Positions 34,227-42,832 of a stretch of 48,643 nucleotides of DNA are shown piece by piece. The DNA comes from Pseudomonadota bacterium. GTDB taxonomy: Bacteria; Pseudomonadota; Gammaproteobacteria; UBA5335. The stretch spans positions 1 to 48,643 of the forward strand of contig PKDC01000058.1 of the NCBI GenBank assembly GCA_002862435.1, read 5' to 3'. A model generated the notes under the pieces. That model made no database searches, was not told the origin of the DNA, and worked only from the letters and a program-made list of their open reading frames with translations. The first letter of the stretch is position 1, and the number at the start of each line of letters is the position of its first letter. The translations under genes were made by a program, and so were the position numbers.

Positions 34227-34257
34227 TTGACATGTGTGCGACGCATACGTTTAGGGT
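34227..34257 (+). promoter_or_regulatory. MerR/CueR-type promoter of the copper ATPase gene
   Basis: TTGACA (34227-34232) and TAGGGT (34252-34257) are separated by 19 nt, too long for a normal sigma-70 promoter and typical of MerR-family activation. The spacer contains the dyad GTGTGCGACGCATAC. The same promoter with small changes is found at 44728-44758. The start codon of the ATPase gene is 55 nt downstream. Confidence 0.72.
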
Positions 34258-34311
34258 GCGGGCTAGAGTTAGCGCGTGGGACACGATTGAAAAGGATTAC
34301 CTGGAGTCATA

Positions 34312-36450
34312 ATGATGCCAAGTAGACATACGCACCCCAGCCTCGAAAGACCACACCCCTCCAATCACATTGCGAGCGACGAACCCACAGGAAGCCGGCA
34401 TTCTCATTCAGCGGACCGGGAACACAGCGGCCATGGCCATCACGACCACGCCGCGATGATCGCCGATTTCAGGCGCCGGTTCTGGGTCTCGCTGGCCTTG
34501 ACCGTGCCGGTGCTGGCCCTGGACCCCATGATCCAGGGCATCCTCGGCTTGTCGGCCACACTGACCTTCCCCGGCGATGGTCTCCTGCTGTTGGCTCTTT
34601 CCAGCGTCGTCTACTTCTACGGCGGCTGGCCCTTTCTCAAGGGCATGCGGGATGAACTTCAGGCTCGTAACCCGGCCATGATGACCCTGGTTGCGGTGGC
34701 GATCACCGCGGCCTACGTGTACTCGGCGGCCGTCAGTCTCGGCCTGGAGGGCATGCCCTTCTTCTGGGAGCTGGTGACCCTGATCGACATCATGCTACTT
34801 GGCCACTGGCTGGAGATGCGCTCGATCATGGGCGCCTCCGGGGCGCTGGAGGCACTGGTTCGCCTGCTACCGACCACGGCCCATCGCCTCGGCGCTGACG
34901 GCGAGATCGAAGACGTGCCGGTCACCGGCCTGGGGGTCGGCGACCGCGTGGTGGTCCGACCGGGCGAGAAGGTCCCGACCGATGGCCTGATCGTCGACGG
35001 CCGCAGCAGCCTCAACGAGTCCATGCTCACCGGCGAGTCCAAGCCGGTAAGCCGACAGGCCGGCGACGAGGCAATCGGCGGTTCGATAAACGGCGAGGGC
35101 GCATTGACCCTGGAGATCCGCAAGACCGGCGACGAGACCTACCTGGCCCAGGTGATCGAAATGGTCCGCCAAGCCCAGGAGAGCCGTTCGCGTACCCAGG
35201 ATATTGCCACCCGAGCCGCCCGGATCCTGACCCTCGTGGCCCTGGCGGGCGGCGGCACCACACTGCTGATCTGGCTGGGGCTGGGTTACGGGCTTGCCTT
35301 CTCCCTGGAACGGATGGTGACGGTGATGGTGATCGCCTGTCCCCATGCCCTGGGGCTGGCGGTGCCGCTGGTGGTGGCGGTAAGTACCAGCATGGGCGCC
35401 ACCCGGGGGCTGCTGATTCGTGATCGCGCGGCCTTCGAGCGTGCCCGGGAACTCAATGCCATCGTGTTCGACAAAACCGGCACCCTGACCCGGGGCGAGT
35501 TCGGCGTGCTACAGATCGTCGCACTCGGCGATCTGCCCGAGGACGAGATCCTGCGCTTGGCGGCCAGCCTGGAAAGCGTTTCCGAGCATCCCATCGCCCT
35601 GGGGGTGGTGCGCTCGGCCAAGGAACGGGGCCTTGCCCTTGGCCGGGTGAAGGATTTCCAGAACCTGACCGGGCGGGGCGCCGAGGCCAAAGTGGACGGT
35701 CAACGTCTGCGGGTCGTCAGCCCCGGCTATGTGGCTGAGCAGGACCTTGCCTACGATTCGGCGCAGGTGACGCCGTTGATGGAGGGCGGCAACACAGTGG
35801 TTTTCGTGGCTCGGGAAGATACCGTTATCGGCGCCATCGCCCTGGCCGACATCATCCGTCCCGAGTCGCGCGAAGCCGTTCGCCGCCTCAAAGAGATGGG
35901 TATTCAGTGCATGATGCTCACCGGCGATGCCGAGCCAGTGGCCCGTTCGGTGGCTGCCGAACTCGGCCTGGACGACTTCTTCGCCCAGGTCCTGCCCCAC
36001 GAGAAGGCCGAAAAGATCAGGGAGGTGCAATCCCGCGGCCTGGTCACCGCCATGGTCGGGGACGGTGTCAACGACGCCCCGGCCCTGGTGCAGTCGGATC
36101 TGGGCATCGCCATCGGCGCCGGTACCGATGTGGCCATCGAGTCGGCCGACATCGTACTGGTGCGCTCGGACCCGCGGGATGTGGCGGCCATCACGGCCCT
36201 ATCCCGGGCAACCTACCGCAAGATGATCCAGAACCTGTTCTGGGCCACCGCATACAACGCGGTGACCATCCCGCTCGCCGCTGGCATCACCTACGCCTTC
36301 CTGCCCGGTTTGGTGCTCTCCCCGGCGGTGGCGGCCGTGTTCATGTCCCTGTCCACGGTAATCGTTGCCATCAACGCCAAACTGCTGGGCCGGGCCGATA
36401 TTGGTCGGAGTACAGGAGCGCCCGCCCGCGCCCTGGGCGCACCCGCCTGA
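34312..36450 (+). CDS. Copper-exporting P1B-type ATPase (CopB-like, CPH motif)
   Basis: A 712-aa pump. The N-terminus is His-rich (SRHSHSADREHSGHGHHDHA) in place of CxxC domains. The transmembrane metal site is CPH (343-345), as in the CopB/P1B-3 subgroup, not CPC. Phosphorylation Asp387 is in DKTGTLT; the TGES loop and the hinge GDGVND (583-588) are present. P1B-3 pumps move Cu(II)/Cu(I) or Ag(I) to the periplasm. GGAGTCATA precedes the ATG; ATG 34315 is an alternative. It is the first gene after the MerR-type promoter. Confidence 0.93.
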   Translation: MMPSRHTHPSLERPHPSNHIASDEPTGSRHSHSADREHSGHGHHDHAAMIADFRRRFWVSLALTVPVLALDPMIQGILGLSATLTFPGDGLLLLALSSVVYFYGGWPFLKGMRDELQARNPAMMTLVAVAITAAYVYSAAVSLGLEGMPFFWELVTLIDIMLLGHWLEMRSIMGASGALEALVRLLPTTAHRLGADGEIEDVPVTGLGVGDRVVVRPGEKVPTDGLIVDGRSSLNESMLTGESKPVSRQAGDEAIGGSINGEGALTLEIRKTGDETYLAQVIEMVRQAQESRSRTQDIATRAARILTLVALAGGGTTLLIWLGLGYGLAFSLERMVTVMVIACPHALGLAVPLVVAVSTSMGATRGLLIRDRAAFERARELNAIVFDKTGTLTRGEFGVLQIVALGDLPEDEILRLAASLESVSEHPIALGVVRSAKERGLALGRVKDFQNLTGRGAEAKVDGQRLRVVSPGYVAEQDLAYDSAQVTPLMEGGNTVVFVAREDTVIGAIALADIIRPESREAVRRLKEMGIQCMMLTGDAEPVARSVAAELGLDDFFAQVLPHEKAEKIREVQSRGLVTAMVGDGVNDAPALVQSDLGIAIGAGTDVAIESADIVLVRSDPRDVAAITALSRATYRKMIQNLFWATAYNAVTIPLAAGITYAFLPGLVLSPAVAAVFMSLSTVIVAINAKLLGRADIGRSTGAPARALGAPA

Positions 36451-36542
36451 TCACGGCCCGCACTCGAATCAAACCTTGACTCATCACACGCAAGAGCACC
36501 CCGTCAACTGACTTTTTGCCAGACGAAGGAGGCCGCCGAGTC

Positions 36543-36945
36543 ATGCAAACGCAATTGGATATGCTTGGACGGCGCTGGACTGAAGGCGCCCTGGAATTCG
36601 TCGCGCCGCACGGTCCCCGCTGGCGGCTCGACGCTTGTGGGGCGCGTGCTGCGCAATCCGCGCATGGCCTTCGCCGAGGCCAACATGGACGGTCACTGGG
36701 AGCCTCGATGCCGACCTGGCCGACGTGCTGCGGATCTGCATCCGCACCCTCGATGGCTTGGAACCCGGCTTCGCCGGCGCCCGCTGGTGCCGCAAGGCGC
36801 GCGCAGCTGGACGAGCTCAACGCGCGCCGGCGCGCCAAGGCCAATGTCAGTCATCACTACGACGTGGACGGCACGGTGTACCGGCGCTTCCTCGATGAGG
36901 ATCTGCACTACTCCTGCGCCTATTTCCGCAATTCGGATGACTCGA
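36543..36945 (+). pseudogene. cfa: Cyclopropane-fatty-acyl-phospholipid synthase remnant
   Basis: The protein can be followed through three frames in order: MQTQLDMLGRRWTEGALEFV (frame 1), VLRNPRMAFAEANMDGHWEP (frame 2), DADLADVLRICIRTLDGLEP (frame 3), then ANVSHHYDVDGTVYRRFLDE with LHYSCAYF (frame 1 again). These match the N-terminal part of Cfa-type methyltransferases. Three frameshifts in one direction and loss of the remaining ~300 residues mark it as a decayed gene, or partly as sequencing error. An intact ribosome binding site (AAGGAGG) remains before 36543. Confidence 0.75.
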
Positions 36946-36986
36946 CATCGGCTGTGGGTGGGGCAGTCTCGCGATGCACTTCGCGG

Positions 36987-37012
36987 AGCGACGCAGCGCG
37001 CGCTGCGTCGCT
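36987..37012. repeat. 26-bp perfect palindrome
   Basis: AGCGACGCAGCGC is followed directly by its exact reverse complement, with no spacer. It lies between the cfa remnant and the Met-rich gene. A second dyad (ACGCATCG/CGATGCGT, 37044-37051 and 37062-37069) follows. These could be regulatory or replication-slippage products of the broken cfa region. Confidence 0.5.
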
Positions 37013-37131
37013 ATCAACGGTTGTCGGAGAAGTCTCGAACTGGACGCATCGTCGGCCGCTGCGATGCGTACAAATTCCACAGCGGCCACTTCATTCAGCC
37101 GGGAAATCCCGGCGTAACCTCGGAGAAAGTC

Positions 37132-37485
37132 ATGAAGCACAATCGTAAATGCCTCTGTTTGATCGCATTCTCTATCGTCGGCCTGGCGTCCGCCGGTTCC
37201 GTGTTCGCCGCCGGCAACGATTCGGGCGCCCCGCTCCTGGTGGCCCAGTCGACGCCCCAGCAAACACCCCAGCAAACACCGGCCAAGGAACAGGACCCCC
37301 GCCAAATGGGCATGCACATGCAGCAGATGGGCAAACACATGCAGGAGATGGGCAAGCGAATGGAGCACAAGGGCATGCAGATGGACAAGAGCGGCAGTGC
37401 CATGGGCATGGGCATGGAGGGTATGGACAACATGGACAAGGCCATGGAGGGCATGGACAAGGCCATGGAACCGGGTGACATGTAG
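37132..37485 (+). CDS. Met-rich periplasmic protein, probable copper binder
   Basis: A 117-aa protein with a signal peptide (LCLIAFSIVGLASAGSVFA). The mature part has a Gln/Thr/Pro linker and then a Met-dense tail: MGMHMQQMGKHMQEMGKRME, then GMGMEGMDNMDKAMEGMDKAM. Regular MxxM and MxxxM spacing suits Cu(I) binding, as in CopA/CopB/PcoE-type Met regions. CGGAGAAAGTC precedes the ATG. Low complexity, so family assignment is not possible. It follows the broken cfa gene and probably buffers periplasmic copper. Confidence 0.75.
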   Translation: MKHNRKCLCLIAFSIVGLASAGSVFAAGNDSGAPLLVAQSTPQQTPQQTPAKEQDPRQMGMHMQQMGKHMQEMGKRMEHKGMQMDKSGSAMGMGMEGMDNMDKAMEGMDKAMEPGDM

Positions 37486-37611
37486 TGTCCAGCCGCAGAT
37501 GACCCAAACCCTGGACCGTCTGCCTACCCGTGACTACCTGTACCCATCCCCTGCCGCCGCGCCGCGAAAACCGGCGGGCGTATAACGAAACCCGCGAAGG
37601 AGGAACATCGC

Positions 37612-37836
37612 ATGAAAACCGAATCACCTACCTCAAAGCCACGCAATTCCTGGGACACCGACTCGGAACGCTCGGCCGACATGCGTCGCATCATGATCGC
37701 GGAGGCGGCGTTCTATCGCGCCGAATGCCGTGGCTTTTGCGGCGGCGCCGAGGACACGTTGCACGACTGGCTCGAAGCCGAGGCCGAGATCGATCAGAGG
37801 CTATTAATGTCCAGCGAAGGAGTCGGTGCGCGGTAA
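37612..37836 (+). CDS. DUF2934 family protein
   Basis: A 74-aa soluble protein. RRIMIAEAAFYRAECRGFCG followed by EDTLHDWLEAEAEIDQRL matches the compact helical DUF2934 motif (aromatic residue, Gly, then HxWLxAExE). AAGGAGGAACATCGC precedes the ATG, a very strong ribosome binding site. Function unknown. Such proteins are often found near glycogen/trehalose metabolism genes and stress islands, and here it stands just upstream of a GAPDH and a glucan phosphorylase. Confidence 0.78.
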   Translation: MKTESPTSKPRNSWDTDSERSADMRRIMIAEAAFYRAECRGFCGGAEDTLHDWLEAEAEIDQRLLMSSEGVGAR

Positions 37837-37885
37837 CCCACCCGATGAGGACTGAGAGGGCGCCCGCACTGGAGAAGACGAATCA

Positions 37886-37913
37886 GATGGGGCGTGCGCA
37901 GGCACGCCCCATC
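37886..37913 (+). promoter_or_regulatory. 12-bp perfect hairpin upstream of the GAPDH gene
   Basis: GATGGGGCGTGC and GCACGCCCCATC flank a gcag tetraloop. No T-run follows. The start codon at 37931 is 17 nt downstream, with AAAGGATG as the ribosome binding site between. It could terminate, shield the mRNA 5' end or influence translation. Confidence 0.55.
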
Positions 37914-37930
37914 AACGAAAGGATGTATCT

Positions 37931-38971
37931 ATGAACACAGTTCAAGTCGCAATCAACGGCTACGGCGTCATCGGCAAACGCGTGGCCGACGCCGTGAAGG
38001 CACAGGACGACATGACGCTGGTGGGTGTTGCCGACGTTGTTGACGACTACCGCATCAGGACCGCCACGCTGCTTGGCATTCCGGTCTTTGCCGCCACGTC
38101 CGAGGCCGAGGAGCGCATGCGCAATGCCGGCATCGCCGTGGCCGGCGGCCTCGACGCGATGCTCAGACACGCCGATGTCGTGGTCGACTGCACGCCGAAG
38201 AAAGTTGCCGCCGGCAACCAACGACTGTACGAAGAGATTGGCATCAAGTCGATTTTCCAGGGCGGCGAGTCACATGATCTGACTGGCCACTCCTTCGTTG
38301 CCCAGGCCAACTACGCCTCCGCGCTCGGACGCAGCAGCACCCGCGTGGTGTCGTGCAACACGACCTCGATCCTGCGCACGCTCGGCGCGCTGAAGCAGGC
38401 GGGCCTGCTGAAGCGGGCGCGCGGCACGCTGATCCGGCGCGCATCGGATCCCTGGGAGGCACACCAGGACGGCATCATGAACACCGTCGTGCCAGAAAAG
38501 ACCATTCCCAGCCACCAGGGGCCGGACGCACGTACCGTCGATCCAGACCTGGACGTGGTCACCATTGCCGTCAAGGCCTCGCACAATTCCAGCCACTTGC
38601 ACACCTGGTGGGTGGAGCTGACGCGCGAGGCCGCGCGCGACGAAGTCCTCGCCGCCTTCCGCGCCGCGCCGCGCATTGCCTTCGTGCGCACGCACGACGG
38701 ACTGAGCGCGCTCAACAGCACCTTGGAGCTGATGTCGGACCTCGGCCGGCGCCGCGGCGACATGTGGGAAGTTGCGCTGTGGGAAGACGTGCTGACGGTC
38801 GACGGCAACCAGCTCTACTACACCTACCAGGTCTTCAACCAGGCCATTGTCATTCCCGAGACGATCGACGCGATCCGCGCGCTGTCCGGCATCGAAACGG
38901 ACGCGGCGCGCTCGATCGCCAAGACCGACCGGACGCTGGGGCTGGTCAAGGACTTCCTGTGTCCCGCCTGA
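37931..38971 (+). CDS. Type II (archaeal-type) glyceraldehyde-3-phosphate dehydrogenase
   Basis: A 346-aa phosphorylating GAPDH of the form usual in archaea (EC 1.2.1.59, NAD or NADP). The Rossmann start VAINGYGVIGKRVADAV, DVVVDCTPKKV and the catalytic Cys142 in VVSCNTTSI are present. GIKSIFQGGESHDLTGHSFV is another family block. Length fits. This enzyme is rare in proteobacteria and here lies with a glucan phosphorylase inside a copper island. One idea is a GAPDH isoform less sensitive to copper, to replace the housekeeping enzyme whose Cys is a known copper target; that is inference. Confidence 0.92.
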   Translation: MNTVQVAINGYGVIGKRVADAVKAQDDMTLVGVADVVDDYRIRTATLLGIPVFAATSEAEERMRNAGIAVAGGLDAMLRHADVVVDCTPKKVAAGNQRLYEEIGIKSIFQGGESHDLTGHSFVAQANYASALGRSSTRVVSCNTTSILRTLGALKQAGLLKRARGTLIRRASDPWEAHQDGIMNTVVPEKTIPSHQGPDARTVDPDLDVVTIAVKASHNSSHLHTWWVELTREAARDEVLAAFRAAPRIAFVRTHDGLSALNSTLELMSDLGRRRGDMWEVALWEDVLTVDGNQLYYTYQVFNQAIVIPETIDAIRALSGIETDAARSIAKTDRTLGLVKDFLCPA

Positions 38972-39005
38972 TCGGTCCGCCTGTCCGCCGAACTGGAGAC
39001 GTCCC

Positions 39006-40700
39006 ATGCTGAGCCGCTTCCTCAACACTGAACGCATCGCCTACTTCACGATGGAAATCGCGGTCGCGCCCGGCATCCCGACCTACAGCGGCGGCCTGGG
39101 CATCCTTGCCGGAGATACGATCCGCTCGGCCGCCGACCTGGAGCTACCGGTCATCGCGGTCAGTCTGGTCAGCCGGCGCGGCTACTTCCGTCAGTCACTG
39201 TCCGCAGACGGACGGCAGTCCGAGGCGCCCGATCCCTGGGACCCAGCCGACAGCCTGACCCGCCTCGGCGCCAAGGTGGTCGTGCCGATCGAAGGCCGCG
39301 AGGTCTGGGTCGGTGCCTGGCTGTACACCGTCGCCGGTCATATTAGCGGACACGCACCGGTGATCTTCCTGGACACGGATCTGCCCGAGAACCAGAGCGC
39401 CGACCGCGAACTCACGCACCAACTCTACGGCGGTGACACTGCCTACCGATTCAAACAGGAAGTCGTACTTGGCATCGGTGGCCTGCGCATGCTTGGCGCG
39501 CTCGGTTTCCGCATCCGCAAATACCATATGAACGAAGGTCACGCGGCGCTGCTCACGCTTGAGCTGCTGCGGCGCGCCGTCGTGCCCGGCGAGGGCCAAC
39601 GCTCTGGCGAATCGCCGTACGATCTCCCCGAGCTTCGGGAGCGCTGCATCTTCACCACTCACACTCCGGTCGTGGCCGGCCACGACCAGTTCGACTACGA
39701 TCTGGTCGAGCGTGTGCTCGGCGATTTCGTCGAACGCGACACGCTGCGCCAGTTGGCCGGCCAGGAACATCTGGACATGACGCGGCTGGCGTTGAACCTT
39801 TCCGGCTATGTCAACGGCGTGGCCAAGCGCCATGCAGAAATCTCGCGCCGTATGTATCCCGGCTACGTCGTGCGGGCCGTCACCAACGGTGTACATCCGC
39901 ACACCTGGGTGCATCCGGCCTTCGCTGCACTGTATGACCGCCGCCTGCCGCCGGGCTGGTGCAACGAGCCGGAGCTGCTGGTACGGGCCGACTGCTGCCT
40001 GAGCGACGATGACCTCTGGCAGGCGCATGCCAGCACCAAGCGCAACCTTGTCGACAAGGTGCGCGAGTTGAGCGGCATGAGTCTCGATCCCGAGCTGCCG
40101 ACCCTGGGCTACGCTCGCCGCATGACTGCGTACAAGCGGCCGGAGCTGCTGTTCACCGACCTGGAGCGGCTACGCGCCATTGCGCGCCGTCATCCGCTGC
40201 AAATCGTACTCGCCGGTAAAGCCCATCCGCGCGACGAGGAAGGCAAGCAATGCATCGCCCATCTGCACGCGGCGCTGCACGCACTGGCGCCGGAGATCCA
40301 GGGCGTCTTCCTGCCGAACTACGACATGGCCTTGGCGCAGATATTGATTCCGGGCGTGGATGTGTGGCTCAACACGCCGCGGCGCCCGCTGGAGGCATCC
40401 GGCACCAGCGGCATGAAGGCCGCACTCAACGGCGTGCCGAGCCTGTCCGTGCTTGACGGCTGGTGGATCGAAGGCTGCGTCGAAGGCGTCACAGGCTGGG
40501 CGATCGGCGGCGGCCCCGACAGCGCAGCCGACGGCGACGTCGATTCGCTGTACGACCAGCTGGAGCACGCGGTGCTGCCGCTGTTTCACGGCGAGCGCGC
40601 GGCCTGGATCCACATCATGAAAGGCGCGATCTCTCGCAACGGCAGTATGTTCACCAGCCACCGCATGATGCGGCGCTATGCGTCGGAAGCCTATCTATGA
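39006..40700 (+). CDS. glgP: Alpha-glucan phosphorylase, short form
   Basis: A protein of 564 aa. AYFTMEIAVAPGIPTYSGGLGILAGDT is the start of the short alpha-glucan phosphorylase subgroup. HMNEGHAALLTLELLRR and FTTHTPVVAGHD follow. The PLP-binding lysine is in EASGTSGMKAALNG; SVLDGWWIEG follows. It releases glucose-1-phosphate from glycogen or maltodextrin (EC 2.4.1.1). CTGGAGACGTCCC precedes the ATG. With the GAPDH it would feed a glycolytic supply of NAD(P)H, possibly for the redox cluster downstream. Confidence 0.92.
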   Translation: MLSRFLNTERIAYFTMEIAVAPGIPTYSGGLGILAGDTIRSAADLELPVIAVSLVSRRGYFRQSLSADGRQSEAPDPWDPADSLTRLGAKVVVPIEGREVWVGAWLYTVAGHISGHAPVIFLDTDLPENQSADRELTHQLYGGDTAYRFKQEVVLGIGGLRMLGALGFRIRKYHMNEGHAALLTLELLRRAVVPGEGQRSGESPYDLPELRERCIFTTHTPVVAGHDQFDYDLVERVLGDFVERDTLRQLAGQEHLDMTRLALNLSGYVNGVAKRHAEISRRMYPGYVVRAVTNGVHPHTWVHPAFAALYDRRLPPGWCNEPELLVRADCCLSDDDLWQAHASTKRNLVDKVRELSGMSLDPELPTLGYARRMTAYKRPELLFTDLERLRAIARRHPLQIVLAGKAHPRDEEGKQCIAHLHAALHALAPEIQGVFLPNYDMALAQILIPGVDVWLNTPRRPLEASGTSGMKAALNGVPSLSVLDGWWIEGCVEGVTGWAIGGGPDSAADGDVDSLYDQLEHAVLPLFHGERAAWIHIMKGAISRNGSMFTSHRMMRRYASEAYL

Positions 40701-40809
40701 GGTCCAGGAGGTGCTTGTGGGTCTGAAATCGAGAACGGACGTCGTCGCCGCCAGGGCAGCGCCCGCGTCGGCGATTCATGTTCGTGCGCAGAACTTCGAG
40801 GAGCACGCC

Positions 40810-40881
40810 ATGAGCAAAGCGAGAGTGGAAGGGTATTGTCCAATGGCTCTGATCCACTCTATGAATGAGCCGGAAGGGTGA
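40810..40881 (+). CDS. 23-aa ORF, remnant of a YHS-like protein or leader peptide
   Basis: GAGGAGCACGCC precedes ATG 40810. The peptide MSKARVEGYCPMALIHSMNE ends with PEG. EGYCPMAL resembles the GYCPVAL motif of YHS-like metal-associated domains, so this may be the beginning of a lost gene. Its stop lies one base before the next start codon, so translation could be coupled. The presence of Cys, His and Met would also fit a copper-sensing leader. Both readings are speculative. Confidence 0.35.
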   Translation: MSKARVEGYCPMALIHSMNEPEG

Positions 40882-40882
40882 G

Positions 40883-42832
40883 ATGAAAGGCAGAAACAAC
40901 CGAGAATGCAGCCGTGTTGTGGCTGCAGTCGGCCTCGTGATCGCCATTGTCGCCGCCCCCGCGGCGTGGGCCATGGACGACATGATGCCTATGGGTGGTA
41001 TGCCCGCGGAGCAACAGATGCCGCAGGCGCCAGCCGACGAGCACAGCGCACACCATCCGCCGGCCGCTGCGCCGCCCTCGGGCACACCGATGGGAGCGCC
41101 CCAGGGAACGCCGCCGATGGGGCCGCCCGCCGGCACACCGGGGGCGGGCATGTCCCAGGGCATGGGGGCAATGATGGGAGGCATGTCCTCGATGATGCAG
41201 GGCATGCACGGCCCGCCAGTGAAGGAGCTCTATCCTGCCCTGATGGAGCTGCCTGACTTGCCGCTGGAGAAACGCGAAGAGGTGCGGTTGCGGGCGCACG
41301 CGCGCATGGATGAAGGCACGCGCCTGATGGCGCAGGCGCGCGGCGACCTGGCCCTCGCCGCGCAGCGCGATGACTACGCCGCGATGCAATTCGCCACCAC
41401 CGCCATGCGCGGGGGGCTGGCACAGTTCGAGAGCGGGCTCGCAGCGCATCGGGCGCTGGCCGAAGGCAAGGCGCCGCGCAACGTCGCGATGCAGTGGTTC
41501 AAACGCGAAATGAACCTGCTGCCGCCAGCGGCCGCACAGGCGCCGCACGGCTTCCTCGGCCTGTCGCTGTTCCACTACCTAACAATGGTCTTTGTCACTG
41601 CTTTAGCCGCGTTGCTGACCACGATCTTCGTCGCCCGACAGCGGCGCGCCGCCGCGCTGGCCGTGCAGTTGGCCGGAGGGTCGGCGACGCCGACGGCCTT
41701 GGCGATAGTGGCCGCACCATCCATGCCGCCCGCTGCATCGGCGCCGCCCTCGACAGCCGAACATGGCGCTCGTACCGTCGCGCCGGTGTCCACCACGGGC
41801 AGTTGGTCGGGACAACTGCGCGTCGCACGCATCTTTCAGGAAACAGCGGATGTGAAGACCTTCCGCCTGGCGCCGCTGGCGGGCGAGGAGTTGCCGTTCG
41901 CGTTCGAGCCTGGCCAGTTCCTGACCGTCGCGGCGAACGTGGACGGCAAGGTGGTGAAGCGATCCTACTCCATCGCATCCTCGCCGTGCTGCCAGGGCTG
42001 GTGCGAAATCACGGTCAAGCACGCGCGCGGCGGCGTGGTGTCGGGCCATCTTCACGAGCGCGTCAAGGTCGGCGACGTGCTTGAGGCGTGGGGGCCCTAT
42101 GGCCGCTTCACCTTCCGCGGCCATGAATCGCCCCAGGTCGTGATGATTGCCGGCGGGGTCGGCGTCACGCCGCTGATGAGCTCCATCCGTTTCCTCACCG
42201 ACCAAAGCTGGGTCGGTGACATTCATCTTGTTTACGCAGCCGCGCGCCTGGACGGCGTGATTTTCCGGGAAGAGCTGGACTATCTGGTCAAGCGCCATCC
42301 GAACCTGCATGTGACGCTGGTCCTCAGCGACGAGCCGTCCGCATCCTGGAGCGGTGCGCGCGGCTTCGTCACGCCGGAGCTGCTGGCGCGCACGGTGCCG
42401 GATCTCGGGGCGCACCGCATCCATTTGTGCGGACCGCCACCGATGATGGATGCGGTCGAGCAGGCCCTGGCGCAGCTCGGCGTGCCCCCCGGCCAGGTTC
42501 ACACCGAGTTGTTCCTGAGTCCCGAGGTCAAGGCGATTCCGGAGCCGGCGCCAGCCGCTGTCAGCGTCGGCGTCGCCACCTGCACCTTTTCGCGCTCCGG
42601 CAAGACGGCGTCGCTGCCGCCGGACAAGACCGTGCTGGAGGCGGCCGAGGATGTCGGCGTGACCATCGACTACTCTTGCCGGCAGGGCTTCTGCGGTGTC
42701 TGCAAAGTCAAGCTCCTGGCCGGCCAGGTCACGATGGACGTCGAGGATGGCCTGGCGTCCGCGGACAAGGCCGCCGGCTTCATCCTCGCCTGCCAGGCCA
42801 AGGCCAGGCAGGACGTGACGGTGGATGCCTAG
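40883..42832 (+). CDS. Met-rich/TM/flavin reductase/[2Fe-2S] fusion protein
   Basis: A 649-aa protein. A signal sequence (VVAAVGLVIAIVAAPAAWA) leads to a Met/His/Pro-rich region (MDDMMPMGGMPAEQQMPQAP onward, MGAMMGGMSSMMQGMHG), then a CpxP-like helical part (LPLEKREEVRLRAHARMDEG). A TM (about 222-244) places the rest in the cytoplasm: an FNR-type reductase with FAD motif RSYS (360-363), NAD(P) motif GGVGVTP (424-430) and CGPPPMMD, ending in a plant-type ferredoxin with Cys599, Cys604, Cys607 and Cys637. It could carry electrons from NAD(P)H to the membrane cytochrome encoded next. The start 40883 has GGAAGGG upstream. I know no characterised protein with this order. Confidence 0.85.
   Translation: MKGRNNRECSRVVAAVGLVIAIVAAPAAWAMDDMMPMGGMPAEQQMPQAPADEHSAHHPPAAAPPSGTPMGAPQGTPPMGPPAGTPGAGMSQGMGAMMGGMSSMMQGMHGPPVKELYPALMELPDLPLEKREEVRLRAHARMDEGTRLMAQARGDLALAAQRDDYAAMQFATTAMRGGLAQFESGLAAHRALAEGKAPRNVAMQWFKREMNLLPPAAAQAPHGFLGLSLFHYLTMVFVTALAALLTTIFVARQRRAAALAVQLAGGSATPTALAIVAAPSMPPAASAPPSTAEHGARTVAPVSTTGSWSGQLRVARIFQETADVKTFRLAPLAGEELPFAFEPGQFLTVAANVDGKVVKRSYSIASSPCCQGWCEITVKHARGGVVSGHLHERVKVGDVLEAWGPYGRFTFRGHESPQVVMIAGGVGVTPLMSSIRFLTDQSWVGDIHLVYAAARLDGVIFREELDYLVKRHPNLHVTLVLSDEPSASWSGARGFVTPELLARTVPDLGAHRIHLCGPPPMMDAVEQALAQLGVPPGQVHTELFLSPEVKAIPEPAPAAVSVGVATCTFSRSGKTASLPPDKTVLEAAEDVGVTIDYSCRQGFCGVCKVKLLAGQVTMDVEDGLASADKAAGFILACQAKARQDVTVDA

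Noticed and set aside
36516-37148. 210-aa open frame across the cfa remnant
   Set aside because: Only the ends match Cfa and the middle is out of frame, so this is an accidental join through a broken gene.
37311-37485. Repeats in the Met-rich gene as a possible tandem-repeat locus or CRISPR-like array
   Set aside because: The repetition is at the protein level (Met/Gly/Lys codons) with no constant unit or spacers.
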